The notes: generated by a model from the sequence alone, not told the origin. 64,000 nucleotides of DNA from Oscillospiraceae bacterium (GCA_021769865.1 JAETSB010000003.1:62001-126000), one strand, 5' to 3'. Counted from the first letter of the stretch, positions 1 to 10,758 are shown. Made by a program: numbers and translations.

Positions 1-399
1 TTCCACCAGATCGAGGGCCTGGTGGTGGACAAGGGCATCACCATGGCGGACCTGAAGGGGACGCTGAACGCCGTCATCCGGGAGATCTACGGCCCGGAGA
101 CCGTCACCCGCTTCCGCCCCCACCACTTCCCCTTCACGGAGCCCAGCTGCGAGGTGGACATCCAGTGCTACAAATGCGCCGGCAAGGGCTGTCCCACCTG
201 CAAGGGCGAGGGCTGGATTGAGATTTTAGGCGCGGGCATGGTCCACCCCAAGGTGCTGCGGAACTGCGGCATCGACCCGGAGGAGTACTCCGGCTTCGCC
301 TTCGGCATGGGCCTGGAGCGCCTGGCCCTGGGCCGCTATAAGATCAGCGACATGCGCTTGATTTTTGAAAATGACATCCGCTTCCTGGAGCAGTTCTGA
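1..399 (+). CDS. pheS: Phenylalanyl-tRNA synthetase alpha subunit, C-terminal part (5' end outside window)
   Basis: The frame is open from base 1, so only the last 132 residues of the catalytic alpha subunit are present. With PheT it charges tRNA-Phe in the cytoplasm as an alpha2-beta2 enzyme. Visible hallmarks are the class II core stretch [12 protein letters not shown], a four-cysteine patch (CYKC...CPTC) that many bacterial PheS proteins have, [15 protein letters not shown], and the class II motif 3 region [16 protein letters not shown] near the end. The track's ATG at base 22 is internal and not a real start. pheT follows on the same strand, but about 550 bases of palindromic repeat DNA separate the two, which is unusual for this normally tight pair. 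Confidence 0.95.
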   Translation, partial: FHQIEGLVVDKGITMADLKGTLNAVIREIYGPETVTRFRPHHFPFTEPSCEVDIQCYKCAGKGCPTCKGEGWIEILGAGMVHPKVLRNCGIDPEEYSGFAFGMGLERLALGRYKISDMRLIFENDIRFLEQF

Positions 400-447
400 C
401 CCTGTACACGCCCTGACGGGCGGAGGAGTCAACAGCCATGAAGATGG

Positions 448-906
448 CTGGTCCAATGCACCCCCCATTCTCTCTTTTGCGAAAAGAGAGAATGCGCCGT
501 GCACGGTGGAAGAGAGAAAACGGGGGCGCGGAAGCAGTGCGGACTTTTTGATACGCAAGTCTCCAGCCCGCGGCGTGGTGCGAGCGGGGGTTTTGGAGGT
601 TGATGCAAGGCCCGTCCGGCCCTCCTCGCTGCCGCTAACCTGGCGTTTACGTCAGTTTCTTCTGCCGCCTTCTCTTTCAGTGCCCGCCGCATCAGCGGCA
701 GCGGAAAGAGCCGCTGGTCCATTCGATAATATCCAAACCTCCCGCTCAAGCTACGCCGCGGGCTAAAGACATTCGTGAAATCGGAAGCACTGCTTCCGCG
801 CCCCCGTAGCGTCCCTTTCGTCTTTTTCTCTCTTCCACCGTGCACGGCGCATTCTCTCTTTTTCTCCGGCGAGAAAAAGAGAGAATGGGGGGTGCAATGC
901 ACCAGC
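448..906. repeat. Large imperfect palindrome between pheS and pheT
   Basis: This 546-base intergenic stretch (400-945) has no credible gene. Bases 448-540 and 787-906 are near-identical reverse complements (each has TGCACCCCCCATTCTCTC, CGCCGTGCACGGTGGAAGAG and GGGGGCGCGGAAGCAGTGC). The match continues inward, 565-601 against 729-765 (AGCCCGCGGCGT on one arm). Each outer arm also holds its own small hairpin of CATTCTCTCTTTT type. The right arm carries a short insertion of about 12 bases. The overall form resembles a MITE-like or REP-type element; no transposase or clear target-site duplication was seen. Short ORFs called here are shadows of the repeat. Confidence 0.85.
693..726 (+). repeat. 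Dispersed repeat, copy 1 (CAGCGGCAGYGGAAAGAG type)
   Basis: This 34-base stretch (CAGCGGCAGCGGAAAGAG followed by CGCTGGTCCATTCGA) recurs almost unchanged at 5803-5836, and the similarity trails into AAT..CCAAA.C.CCCGC. It lies in the inner part of the big palindrome, so the two loci share modules. Confidence 0.8.
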
Positions 907-945
907 TAGCATCCTAGCTGAATCCTTCTTTAAGGAGTTAAGAAT

Positions 946-3645
<2,700 letters not shown>

Positions 3646-3698
3646 GAGTCCGGCGGGTCTCCCAGTAAAAATCTTTCGTAAAAATCCCGCTGAAACCC

Positions 3699-3727
3699 TT
3701 TACAGTCTGAGAAAAATCGAGTATACT
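3699..3727 (+). promoter_or_regulatory. Sigma-A type promoter for ireB
   Basis: TTTACA, 17-base spacer, TATACT, about 30 bases before the ireB start, with a GGAAGGTGG ribosome site in between. It shows that ireB is not simply co-transcribed with pheT. Confidence 0.8.
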
Positions 3728-3759
3728 AGGACGTAACCAGAAAGGAAGGTGGTGTACCT

Positions 3760-4005
3760 ATGGACGATTTCACCAGAAAGTTCAGTCTCGCGTTGGAAAA
3801 GGACGAGGAGATCCATCAGATTCTCTCTTCCGTCTACAAGTCCCTGGAGGAGAAGGGTTATAACCCCATCAATCAGATCGTGGGCTATATCCTGTCCGAG
3901 GACCCCACCTATATCACCAACCACAACAACGCCCGGACTCTGATCCGCAAGATCGACCGGGACGAGCTGCTGCAGGTGCTGGTGCGGAAGTATCTGGGTC
4001 AGTAA
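3760..4005 (+). CDS. ireB: IreB family regulatory phosphoprotein (UPF0297)
   Basis: This 81-residue protein has the family's whole length and signature ([20 protein letters not shown], then [29 protein letters not shown]). IreB is a small cytoplasmic dimer that in Enterococcus is a substrate of the IreK Ser/Thr kinase and tunes intrinsic cephalosporin resistance. Two early threonines/serines that could be phosphorylated (FTRKFS) are present. In many Firmicutes ireB sits before ruvX and a zinc-binding protein gene; here those partners are missing and the gene is followed by its own terminator, so it appears monocistronic. The start follows AAAGGAAGGTGG. Confidence 0.9.
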   Translation: MDDFTRKFSLALEKDEEIHQILSSVYKSLEEKGYNPINQIVGYILSEDPTYITNHNNARTLIRKIDRDELLQVLVRKYLGQ

Positions 4006-4042
4006 CAAAAAGAGTTACAAATTGTCATCAATTTCGACGCGC

Positions 4043-4102
4043 ATCCCGTGGAAGACGGCCTGCCGCCCCCTCTGGCGGAGGCCGTACTCCACGGGATTTT
4101 TT
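4043..4102 (+). terminator. Rho-independent terminator after ireB
   Basis: The outer stem ATCCCGTGGA/TCCACGGGAT contains an inner GGCC..CCGCC/GGCGG..GGCC stem and is followed by TTTTTT. Confidence 0.9.
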
Positions 4103-4166
4103 CGGTTTTTGTCAGAAGTGCTATGATGTTCAGCTGCTTTTTCGTCAAAATGCTCAGCTCAGAATG

Positions 4167-4195
4167 TTGACAAAACGGGAAAAAGATGTTACAAT
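4167..4195 (+). promoter_or_regulatory. Strong sigma-A type promoter
   Basis: TTGACA, 17 bases, TACAAT, about 30 bases before the start of the small unknown gene at 4227. This is nearly full consensus. Confidence 0.9.
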
Positions 4196-4226
4196 TTGGT
4201 TACAAAATTTCTGAGGGAGGTTTTTT

Positions 4227-4535
4227 ATGGCTGGAAGCAAGAACAGCAAAACCGAGGGCCTCGTGTATAAGGGCCATCCGCTCCGCCGGGCAGGGAATTT
4301 GATCTACTACGGCACGATGGCTGAAAAATATATCATCATGATGCAGGTGCTGGAGACGAAGAAGGAGCAGGACCTGGACCTGGCCTCCAAGGTCTCCATC
4401 CAGCTCCAGCTTACGGACCCGGATTTGAAATCCCGGGACCGCGTTGTCAAGAAGAGCGAGAAGGACAGCCTTTACGCGGCGATGGACATCGCCACCGTCT
4501 GGCTGAACCGGGCCCTGGCGGGCAAGGAGAAATAA
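4227..4535 (+). CDS. Conserved small protein of unknown function (102 aa)
   Basis: I do not recognise a named family. The protein is 102 residues, soluble and charged, with a basic N-terminus (MAGSKNSKTEGLVYKGHPLRR), a central segment rich in methionine and tyrosine (GTMAEKYIIMMQVLETKK) and a predicted amphipathic C-terminal helix (AMDIATVWLNRALAGKEK). There is no signal peptide, membrane segment or cysteine. A consensus promoter and a strong ribosome site (GAGGGAGGTTTTTT ATG) point to real and fairly high expression. The NlpC/P60 gene begins 57 bases downstream without a clear terminator, so the two are probably co-transcribed. Its function is unknown. Confidence 0.75.
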   Translation: MAGSKNSKTEGLVYKGHPLRRAGNLIYYGTMAEKYIIMMQVLETKKEQDLDLASKVSIQLQLTDPDLKSRDRVVKKSEKDSLYAAMDIATVWLNRALAGKEK

Positions 4536-4592
4536 AGCCGGCCGTTTCCCCCAACCGTTTTACAGAAGATACGAGAAAGGAAGCTACCACTT

Positions 4593-5504
4593 ATGAATCG
4601 ACTTGCAGGAAACGCCGCCAAGGTTCTGGCGCTCACCCTGATGACCATGCTGTTCCTGACCGTTACGGCCTTCGCCGCCGACGGCGACCCCCTGGTGGTA
4701 GGCATCGGCAAGACCACCGGCTCCTCCCTCCGCCTCCGGTCGGACCCCTCTTTGGACGCCTCCGTCATCACCATGCTGGACAAGGACTGGATCATCGCCG
4801 TGCTGGGCGAGGAGGACGGCTGGTACCACGTGGCCCACAACGGCAAGATCGGCTACGTCTCCGCCGACTTCTTCACCAAGGACGAGGCCACCGAGTTCGA
4901 GTACTACGGCCGGATCAATGCCCGGGGCGTCAACGTCCGGGCCGAGGGAAACCTGGACGCCGAGATTGTCAACAACCTGGGCCTGAACAGCGGCGTCACC
5001 GTTATCGGGATTGAGAACGGATGGTATAAGATCACCGGACAATACGGCGACGGCTATGTCCGCAGCGACTACATAAGCCTGACCAACGAGACTCCCCTGA
5101 CCCCCGGCGCCAGCGTGGGCGACAGCAATATCGTGGACTTCGCCCGTCAGTACCTGGGTACCCGGTACGCTTACGGCGGCGCGGCCCCCGGCGGCTTCGA
5201 CTGCTCCGGCTTCACCATGTACGTGTACAAGCAGTTCGGCGTGTCCCTGCCCCACACGGCCACCGGCCAGTGGCAGAGTGGCTTGGGCACCCGGGTCTAC
5301 AGCCTGGGCGAGCTCCAGCCCGGCGACCTGGTGTTCTTCAACGACCCCAGCCGGAACGCCGGCAAGGCGTGCTCCCACGCGGGCATCTACGTGGGCGGCG
5401 GCCAGATGATTCACTCCTCCTCCTCCCGGAGCGGCGGTGTGATCTACTCCGACCTGACCGACGGCTACTACAATACATACTTTGTGGGCGGCATCCATAT
5501 CTGA
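4593..5504 (+). CDS. Secreted NlpC/P60 peptidoglycan hydrolase with two SH3 domains
   Basis: This is a 303-residue exported wall hydrolase. Residues 1-29 form a signal peptide (LTLMTMLFLTVTAFAA). Two bacterial SH3 modules follow: one at about 38-95 (TGSSLRLRSDPSLDASVITML, ending IGYVSADFF) and one at about 105-165 (ARGVNVRAEGNLDAEIV, ending GYVRSDYI). The C-terminal NlpC/P60 domain (about 185-303) has the catalytic cysteine in GGFDCSGFT, the histidine in CSHAGIYVG and the polar third residue near GQMIHSSS. The family cleaves D-Glu-diamino acid links in peptide stems, and the SH3 repeats usually bind the wall. The gene ends in a strong hairpin terminator and probably shares the promoter at 4167. 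Confidence 0.93.
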   Translation: MNRLAGNAAKVLALTLMTMLFLTVTAFAADGDPLVVGIGKTTGSSLRLRSDPSLDASVITMLDKDWIIAVLGEEDGWYHVAHNGKIGYVSADFFTKDEATEFEYYGRINARGVNVRAEGNLDAEIVNNLGLNSGVTVIGIENGWYKITGQYGDGYVRSDYISLTNETPLTPGASVGDSNIVDFARQYLGTRYAYGGAAPGGFDCSGFTMYVYKQFGVSLPHTATGQWQSGLGTRVYSLGELQPGDLVFFNDPSRNAGKACSHAGIYVGGGQMIHSSSSRSGGVIYSDLTDGYYNTYFVGGIHI

Positions 5505-5524
5505 TGTTCTTCTGAATATGAGCA

Positions 5525-5554
5525 AGAGGCACGGCAAATGCCGTGCCTCTTTTT
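5525..5554 (+). terminator. Terminator after the NlpC/P60 gene
   Basis: AGAGGCACGGC, an AAAT loop, GCCGTGCCTCT, then TTTT. Confidence 0.92.
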
Positions 5555-5562
5555 GTGTCTTC

Positions 5563-5648
5563 GTTGCCGTCGCTTTAGCCAGGTTTACCACCAGGCTGTC
5601 AGAGCGTGTTAAAGTTCCTTTGGTTACTTTCCTTTCAAGGAAAGTAAC
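5563..5648 (+). repeat. Dispersed palindromic repeat, copy A
   Basis: It begins GTTGCCGTCGCT and ends in a palindrome (GTTACTTTCCTT/AAGGAAAGTAAC). A diverged second copy at 27841-27929 keeps the same order: GTTGCCGTCGCT, GGTTT..CACCAG, TCAGAGCGTG, TAAAG and a terminal palindrome. Nothing coding is convincing between 5505 and 5870; the rest of this gap holds copy 2 of the CAGCGGCAG repeat. Confidence 0.82.
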
Positions 5649-5802
5649 GCCGTGCCTCAGCGGACAGCCACGGCCTTGCTCAGGTCGATGGGAGCCTCGA
5701 AGAGGCCGTATTCCTCGTTCCAGTTCTCGCCGCAGCAACCTAGAGGGTATCTTGAAATTCGAACAATTCAAACGAGGATGGCCTCACCGGTCAGCACCAG
5801 GT

Positions 5803-5836
5803 CAGCGGCAGTGGAAAGAGCAGCTGGTCCATTCGA
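5803..5836 (+). repeat. Dispersed repeat, copy 2 (CAGCGGCAGYGGAAAGAG type)
   Basis: Matches 693-726 with three or four changes and ends 34 bases from the phosphoesterase stop codon. Confidence 0.8.
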
Positions 5837-5870
5837 CAATCACCAAAACCCCCGCCTGCAAGGGCGACCA

Positions 5871-6485
5871 TCACCCCTCCGCCTCCGGCGGATTCTCCAA
5901 ATCCAGCACATACCGCTCATAAGCGTTAATAATCGTCGTCTCCCCCCGCCGGAGCACCCGGGGGATCTGAAACCCATAATTCACATGGACGTGTCCATGA
6001 ATCAGATACCTCGGCTGATACTTGTCCACAAGCGCCAGCAGGCTCTCAAACCCCCGGTGGGCATAGTCCTCCCCGTCCCCATAGCCCAGCATGGGGGAGT
6101 GCGTCAGCACAATATCCACGCCTCCCGCCCGCCAGAGGCGGTACCGGAGCCGCCGAATTCGGCGGGCCATCTGGGCCTCCGTGTACTGGTGGGGCCCGCC
6201 GCTGTACTCAATGCTTCCCCCCAGGCCCAGGATGCGGAGCCCCTTTATCGTCACCAGCTGGTCCTCCACGCAGTCGCAGCCCTCCGGCGGATGCTGGTCA
6301 TAGGTTTTATCATGATTCCCATGAACATACAGCAGGGGCTTCCCCGTCATGGTCACCAGAAAGGTGAGATACTTGGAGCTCAAATCCCCACAGGAGAGGA
6401 TCATGTCGATCCCGTCCAGGCGGCCGGGCCTGTAATAGTCCCACAGGTATTCGCTCTCTTTATCGGACAGTAACAGCAGCTTCAC
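5871..6485 (-). CDS. Calcineurin-like metallophosphoesterase
   Basis: This 204-residue cytoplasmic protein is a compact metal-dependent phosphoesterase. The metal-binding motifs are in order: LLLSD near the start, SCGDLSSKYL, VHGNHDKT, LTHSPMLGYG and IHGHVHVNYG. The first motif ends in a lone D (LSDKES) where D-x-H is usual, so one metal ligand may differ. There is no signal peptide. Its ATG overlaps the stop of the upstream ParB-like/BMP fusion by four bases, so the two are translationally coupled and likely work together. The substrate cannot be told from sequence; relatives act on nucleotides, phosphodiesters or phosphoproteins. Confidence 0.9.
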   Translation of the reverse strand: MKLLLLSDKESEYLWDYYRPGRLDGIDMILSCGDLSSKYLTFLVTMTGKPLLYVHGNHDKTYDQHPPEGCDCVEDQLVTIKGLRILGLGGSIEYSGGPHQYTEAQMARRIRRLRYRLWRAGGVDIVLTHSPMLGYGDGEDYAHRGFESLLALVDKYQPRYLIHGHVHVNYGFQIPRVLRRGETTIINAYERYVLDLENPPEAEG

Positions 6486-8383
6486 AGAATGGGGTCCTCC
6501 TTCTCCGGGGGGATGGCGTCCCGATAGACGCCCTGGAGCCGGGCGAGGGAACGGGCCATGGGCAGCAGGTCCTCATATTTGGGAATGCTTCCATGGACGC
6601 AGTCCAAAAGGGCGTCCATGTGCAGGATCTTTTCCGGCGTGGCCCCGGGGAAGGGCTGGATGGACCCGTCAATAATTCCCTTGCGGAGAATGGCCGCCAG
6701 CTGGCGGACGCCGGCGGGGAGCTCGTCGCTCAGCAGAATGTCCACCGCCCGGATGTTCATGCCCCACCAGTAGTTGACCGCCTGGCCCTCCGGCGCGGCC
6801 AGGGACTCCCAGCCGCCGCTCAGAATGCCGCGGACCAGATTCGTGTAGACGTTGCCCCAGTGCCAGTAGGGGGAGGCCAGGGAACGAAACTTCCCGTTTT
6901 CAATGCGGCACAGGCCCCAGGGCTCCCGGACGCGGTCCGGCGTGGGGATGTCCCGGTTGGAGATCAGAGACACGCCCTCCCAGGCCAGGGCGTCCATGGC
7001 GTTCTCCTCCACACAGGACCAGCGGAGGGTAATCTCCGCCCGGGGATTCGTCAGCTGGGCTCCCAGGGCGAAGGCGTTGATACTGGCGGGAACGCCGAAA
7101 ATGGGGTTGCTGGCCACGTAACCGATGCGGCCGCTGCGGCTCAGGGCCCCGGCGATGGCGCCGGCAATATATTTTGCCTCGTAAATGCGGCTGTAATACG
7201 TGCGGACCCCGGCGTAGGGCATGGAGACCGAGCAGTTCAGAATGCGGACCTCCGGGTGCTTCGCCGCCGTCTTCCGGCAGGCCCCGATCAGCGGCGGCGT
7301 GATGGCAAAGAGGAGCTGGGCCCCGTGCTCGATGGCCTCCTCCATAGCGGCCTCCGCCTCCTCCCCGGGCCGGACGCCGTAAAAGGTTTCGGTCTCCACC
7401 CGGTCCTCCAAGACCGTCTCCAGATACTCCCGGCCCAGGTCGTGGGCCCGAGCCCAGTCGCTCTGGTCCGGCAGCTGGTCGCTGATGAAGGCCACGTGCA
7501 AACGGCTGAGCTGCTTGGGCTTGAAGATGCGGCCCAGAAGGTTCTCCTCCTTGGCCTCCGGCGTGTCCGTGCGGACGGCGATGGGCTCCGACAGGGCCTT
7601 CACGTCTGCCCAGACGGCCTTGACGCTTTTCAAAAGCTCCGCCGAGGGCAGGGAGATCAGGTCGTCAAAGCTGTAGACCTTCAGCCACACCAGCATGGCG
7701 TCCGCCGTGGTGATGGGCAGCTCTCCGCCGCCCAGCTTCAAAAAGGGCTCCTGGAAGTAGGTGTAGCCCGCGGCGAAGCGGCGGCGCTCGTCCTCCGTCC
7801 AGACGTGGTCCGGCTCATAGCCCAGGGCCTTCTGGAGCTTGACGAAGCTCCCCGCCCGGGTGAAGCGGGTCCGGTACAGCCGCGTCTTGGGGAAGGACTG
7901 CATAAAGTCGTAGTAGGCCGCCACCGCCGGGTCCTCCGTCCAGACGGGGATCATACGGATGACGTAGGCGGGAATGGTGGGCGCGTCGTAGCTCCGCAGG
8001 ACGCTGACCCGCTTGTTCCCCTCCTGAACGTAAAAGCGGCCGAAATACTCGTAGCACCGGATGGGGTCCCGGATGCCCTCGTCCCCCAGGTGGGCCTCGC
8101 AGAGGCTGATCCACTTTCCGGCGAACTCCGTGTCCGGGTCCAGCAGGGGCAGGAAGTCCGCCGAGAAGGCGGAGCGGCGGCCCGCCGTCTTGGTGCCCAC
8201 GATCTGGTCGATGGGAATCTCCATGACCCCCAGCTCCGTCTGACCCGCCACCATGGAGTCGCTGATGATTTCGTCCAACACCTGGGGATAGGGGTAGCGG
8301 CCCCGGACCAGGGCCTCCTTATAGGATTTTCGGCCCTGCTTCAAGGCGCTGGCGTACTGTGAAATTGCCTCCTGACGGCTCAT
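6482..8383 (-). CDS. Fusion of a ParB-like domain and a BMP/PnrA-type ligand-binding domain, cytoplasmic
   Basis: The ORF track starts at 8413, but an AGGGAGG site eight bases before the ATG at 8383 makes that the likely start (633 aa). Residues about 50-143 resemble a ParB/Srx-type domain: MEIPIDQIVGTKTAGRR, then GIRDPIRCYEYFGRFYVQEG and NKRVSVLRSYDAPTIPAYVI. Residues about 295-520 look like the basic membrane protein/PnrA fold that binds nucleosides in lipoproteins (LHVAFISDQLPDQSDWARAH, then GRIGYVASNPIFGVPASINA). There is no signal peptide or lipobox, so unlike PnrA it should stay inside the cell. Its partner is the overlapping phosphoesterase. A role in sensing a nucleoside-like ligand is inference. 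Confidence 0.82.
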   Translation of the reverse strand: MSRQEAISQYASALKQGRKSYKEALVRGRYPYPQVLDEIISDSMVAGQTELGVMEIPIDQIVGTKTAGRRSAFSADFLPLLDPDTEFAGKWISLCEAHLGDEGIRDPIRCYEYFGRFYVQEGNKRVSVLRSYDAPTIPAYVIRMIPVWTEDPAVAAYYDFMQSFPKTRLYRTRFTRAGSFVKLQKALGYEPDHVWTEDERRRFAAGYTYFQEPFLKLGGGELPITTADAMLVWLKVYSFDDLISLPSAELLKSVKAVWADVKALSEPIAVRTDTPEAKEENLLGRIFKPKQLSRLHVAFISDQLPDQSDWARAHDLGREYLETVLEDRVETETFYGVRPGEEAEAAMEEAIEHGAQLLFAITPPLIGACRKTAAKHPEVRILNCSVSMPYAGVRTYYSRIYEAKYIAGAIAGALSRSGRIGYVASNPIFGVPASINAFALGAQLTNPRAEITLRWSCVEENAMDALAWEGVSLISNRDIPTPDRVREPWGLCRIENGKFRSLASPYWHWGNVYTNLVRGILSGGWESLAAPEGQAVNYWWGMNIRAVDILLSDELPAGVRQLAAILRKGIIDGSIQPFPGATPEKILHMDALLDCVHGSIPKYEDLLPMARSLARLQGVYRDAIPPEKEDPIL

Positions 8384-8429
8384 GCGGACATCCTCCCTTG
8401 CGCTTCGATCCATGTGTTTTCAGGGAATC

Positions 8430-8458
8430 ATTGTACCCTGACGGCCCGGAAAATACAA
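8430..8458 (-). promoter_or_regulatory. Promoter of the BMP-fusion/phosphoesterase operon
   Basis: On the minus strand: TTGTAT, 17 bases, TACAAT, about 45 bases before the start at 8383. It lies outside the longer reading frame that begins at 8413. Confidence 0.75.
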
Positions 8459-8625
8459 TGGTATTTTTGCCGAAAGCCCGGCTCTCCCGCCGGGAAGGTC
8501 CGGGCCTTTTTCCAAAAAATGACGGACGGGTCCCAAAAAGCGGAATTTGAAATTGGCGGTACCAAATCCCGGAGGGCTGTGCTATAATGAGGGGGACATC
8601 CCAAACAGAAAGGAACGGTGCCCTT

Positions 8626-9048
8626 ATGAAAGATCAAACCTGCGGCTACTGCACCCGGAAGCAGGAGCTCCTGGACGGCTTCGGCATCTACGTCTGCGAC
8701 CTGCCCTCCAGCGTCCTGGTCCTCTTCAAGGAGCAGAGCCACCCCGGCCGCTGCATCGTGGCCTACAAGGAGCACGTCAGCGAAATGGTGGACCTCACCG
8801 ACGAGGAGCGCAATGCCTTCTTCGCCGACGTGAACCGGGTGGCCAAGGCTCTCCACGCCGCCTTCCACCCCGACAAGGTCAATTACGGGGCCTACGGCGA
8901 CACCAGCGGCCACCTGCACTTCCACCTGGTCCCCAAGTACAAGGACCAGGCAGAGTGGAACACCACCTTCGCCATGAACCCGGGAACGGTCTTCCTCACC
9001 CAGCCGGAGTATGACGAGATCATCGCGAAGCTCAAGGCGAACCTGTAA
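8626..9048 (+). CDS. HIT family nucleotide hydrolase/transferase
   Basis: The track start at 8587 overlaps a TATAAT -10 box (8583-8588), so translation must begin at the internal ATG 8626 (MKDQTCGYC). The resulting 140-residue protein has the HIT triad HLHFHLVPKY, preceded by VNYGAYGDTSG, and a CGYCTRKQE N-terminus that may bind zinc, as in many HIT proteins. Members hydrolyse or transfer nucleoside monophosphate groups (AMP-lysine, Ap4A, ADP-sugars). It is monocistronic, convergent with ptsI, and shares a terminator with it. The exact substrate is unknown. Confidence 0.9.
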   Translation: MKDQTCGYCTRKQELLDGFGIYVCDLPSSVLVLFKEQSHPGRCIVAYKEHVSEMVDLTDEERNAFFADVNRVAKALHAAFHPDKVNYGAYGDTSGHLHFHLVPKYKDQAEWNTTFAMNPGTVFLTQPEYDEIIAKLKANL

Positions 9049-9057
9049 GCGGTACAT

Positions 9058-9100
9058 AAAAAGCGCCGGACGCGCTGCGTCCGGCGCTTTGCCGTTTTTT
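9058..9100. terminator. Bidirectional terminator between the HIT gene and ptsI
   Basis: AAAGCGCCGGACGC, GCT loop, GCGTCCGGCGCTTT, with a T-rich tract (GCCGTTTTTT) on the plus side and TTTTT on the minus side. Confidence 0.9.
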
Positions 9101-9102
9101 GG

Positions 9103-10737
9103 TCAGTCCTGGGTCTCCTTGCTCAGGTCCAGACTGCGGATGATCTTCCGCAGGGGCAGGACCGAGGCGGGGGAGACGCTCAGCTCGTCCACGCCGTAGC
9201 GGAGGAAGGTCTCCGTCAGAGTCTGGTCCGCGCCCAGCTCGCCGCAGATGCCCACCCAGCAGCCGTGGCGGTGGCCCGCCTCGATGGTGTGGCGGATCAT
9301 GCGGAGAACCGCCGGGTGATGGGAGTCGTAGAAGTTATCCAGCTTGGGGTTCTGCCGGTCGATGGCCAGGGTGTACTGGGTCAGGTCGTTGGTGCCCAGG
9401 GAGAAGAACTCCACCTCCTCGGCCAGCTCGTCGGCCATCATGACGGCGGCGGGGGTCTCCACCATGATGCCGATCTCCACCTCGCCGAAGGCCACGCCCC
9501 GCTCGGTCAGCTCCGCCTTGCACTCCTCCAGGATCTCCTTGGCGTCCCGGACTTCCCGGACGGAGATGATCATGGGGAACATGATGGACACGGTGCCGAA
9601 GGCGCTGGCCCGGAGAATGGCCCGGAGCTGGGTCTTGAAGACCTCCTTCCGGGTCAGGCAGATCCGGATGGCCCGGTAGCCCAGGGCCGGATTCTCCTCC
9701 TTGTCCAGCTCGAAGTAGTCCGCCTGCTTGTCCGCGCCGATGTCCAGGGTGCGGATGATGACTTTCTTCCCGGCCATGGTCTCCACCACCCGCTTGTACA
9801 GCATGAACTGCTGGTCCTCACTGGGGTAGTCCTGGGAGTCGAGGTAGATGAACTCGCTGCGGAACAGGCCGATGCCCTGGGCGTCGTTCTGGAGAACCAA
9901 ACCCACGTCCCCGGCGTTGCCGATGTTGGCGTAGACCTTGATCTCCTTGCCGTCCAGGGTGACGTTGGGCTTTTTCTTCAAGCTCTGGAGGAGGGCCTCC
10001 TGCTTGAGGTCGTTGGACCGCTTCTCCTCCATGGCGGTGAGGAGCTCCTGGGCGGGCTCGATGTAGACGCAGTGGTTATAGCCGTCGATGACGGCCAGCT
10101 TGCCGTCCCAGTCATCCTGGAAGTCCACGCCCACCAGGGCGGGGATGTTCATGGTCCGGGCCAGGATGGCGGTGTGGCTGTTGGAAGAGCCGTGGCGGGT
10201 GATGAAGCCCAGGAGCTTCGTCTTGTCCAGCTGCACGGTCTCGCTGGGGGTCAGGTCGTCCGCCACCAGGATGGCGGGCTTGTCGTCCATCATCTCCGCG
10301 TCGCCCACGCCCAGCAGCACGTTGACCACCCGGCGGGAGATGTCCTTCACGTCGGCGGCCCGGGCCCGCATGTACTCATCCTCCATGGCGGCGAAGGCGG
10401 CGGCGAAGTTCTCCCCGGTGGTGGACACCGCGTATTCGGCGGTGGCGTTCTGGGTCTCAATGATGCCCTTCACGGCGTCCAGGTAGTCGTCGTCATCCAG
10501 CATCATCTGGTGAATCTCAAAGATGGCGGCGTTGTCCTCTCCCACCTCGTCCAGGGCCTTGTCATACAGGCCCCCCAGCTGCTCCTGGGCCTTGACCCGG
10601 GCGGCGTCGAAGCGGGCGTACTCCTCCTCAGGGGTCAGCGTGGAGGTGACGGCGGTCTGGGCCTCCGCCTTCTTGTAGATGCGCAGGGGTCCGATGGCAA
10701 TGCCGTTCAGAATGGATTTGCCGGTTGCAACTTGCAT
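9103..10737 (-). CDS. ptsI: PTS enzyme I (phosphoenolpyruvate-protein phosphotransferase)
   Basis: Enzyme I takes phosphate from PEP and passes it to HPr, feeding all PTS sugar transporters. The protein is 544 residues, within the family's usual 540-580. The N-terminal domain (about 1-225) contains the active histidine, H188, in RHGSSNSHTAILAR. The C-terminal PEP-binding barrel shows GIGLFRSEFIY, then YRAIRICLTRKEVF, and near the end FFSLGTNDLTQYTLAIDR and GICGELGAD. It lies 21 bases downstream of ptsH, so it is the second gene of a ptsHI operon, and it ends in a strong terminator shared with the HIT gene. Confidence 0.97.
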   Translation of the reverse strand: MQVATGKSILNGIAIGPLRIYKKAEAQTAVTSTLTPEEEYARFDAARVKAQEQLGGLYDKALDEVGEDNAAIFEIHQMMLDDDDYLDAVKGIIETQNATAEYAVSTTGENFAAAFAAMEDEYMRARAADVKDISRRVVNVLLGVGDAEMMDDKPAILVADDLTPSETVQLDKTKLLGFITRHGSSNSHTAILARTMNIPALVGVDFQDDWDGKLAVIDGYNHCVYIEPAQELLTAMEEKRSNDLKQEALLQSLKKKPNVTLDGKEIKVYANIGNAGDVGLVLQNDAQGIGLFRSEFIYLDSQDYPSEDQQFMLYKRVVETMAGKKVIIRTLDIGADKQADYFELDKEENPALGYRAIRICLTRKEVFKTQLRAILRASAFGTVSIMFPMIISVREVRDAKEILEECKAELTERGVAFGEVEIGIMVETPAAVMMADELAEEVEFFSLGTNDLTQYTLAIDRQNPKLDNFYDSHHPAVLRMIRHTIEAGHRHGCWVGICGELGADQTLTETFLRYGVDELSVSPASVLPLRKIIRSLDLSKETQD

Positions 10738-10758
10738 AACGGTTCCCTCCCCGCAGCC

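Noticed and set aside
365-902. ORFs of 110-157 aa between pheS and pheT
   Set aside because: They follow the inverted repeat and have no ribosome sites or protein-like composition.
448-906. T-box leader for pheT
   Set aside because: No T-box sequence (AGGGTGGNACCGCG-like) or specifier loop was found; the region is a palindrome.
5652-6473. 273-aa plus-strand ORF opposite the phosphoesterase
   Set aside because: Antisense to a clear enzyme with all metal motifs, and it starts in repeat DNA.
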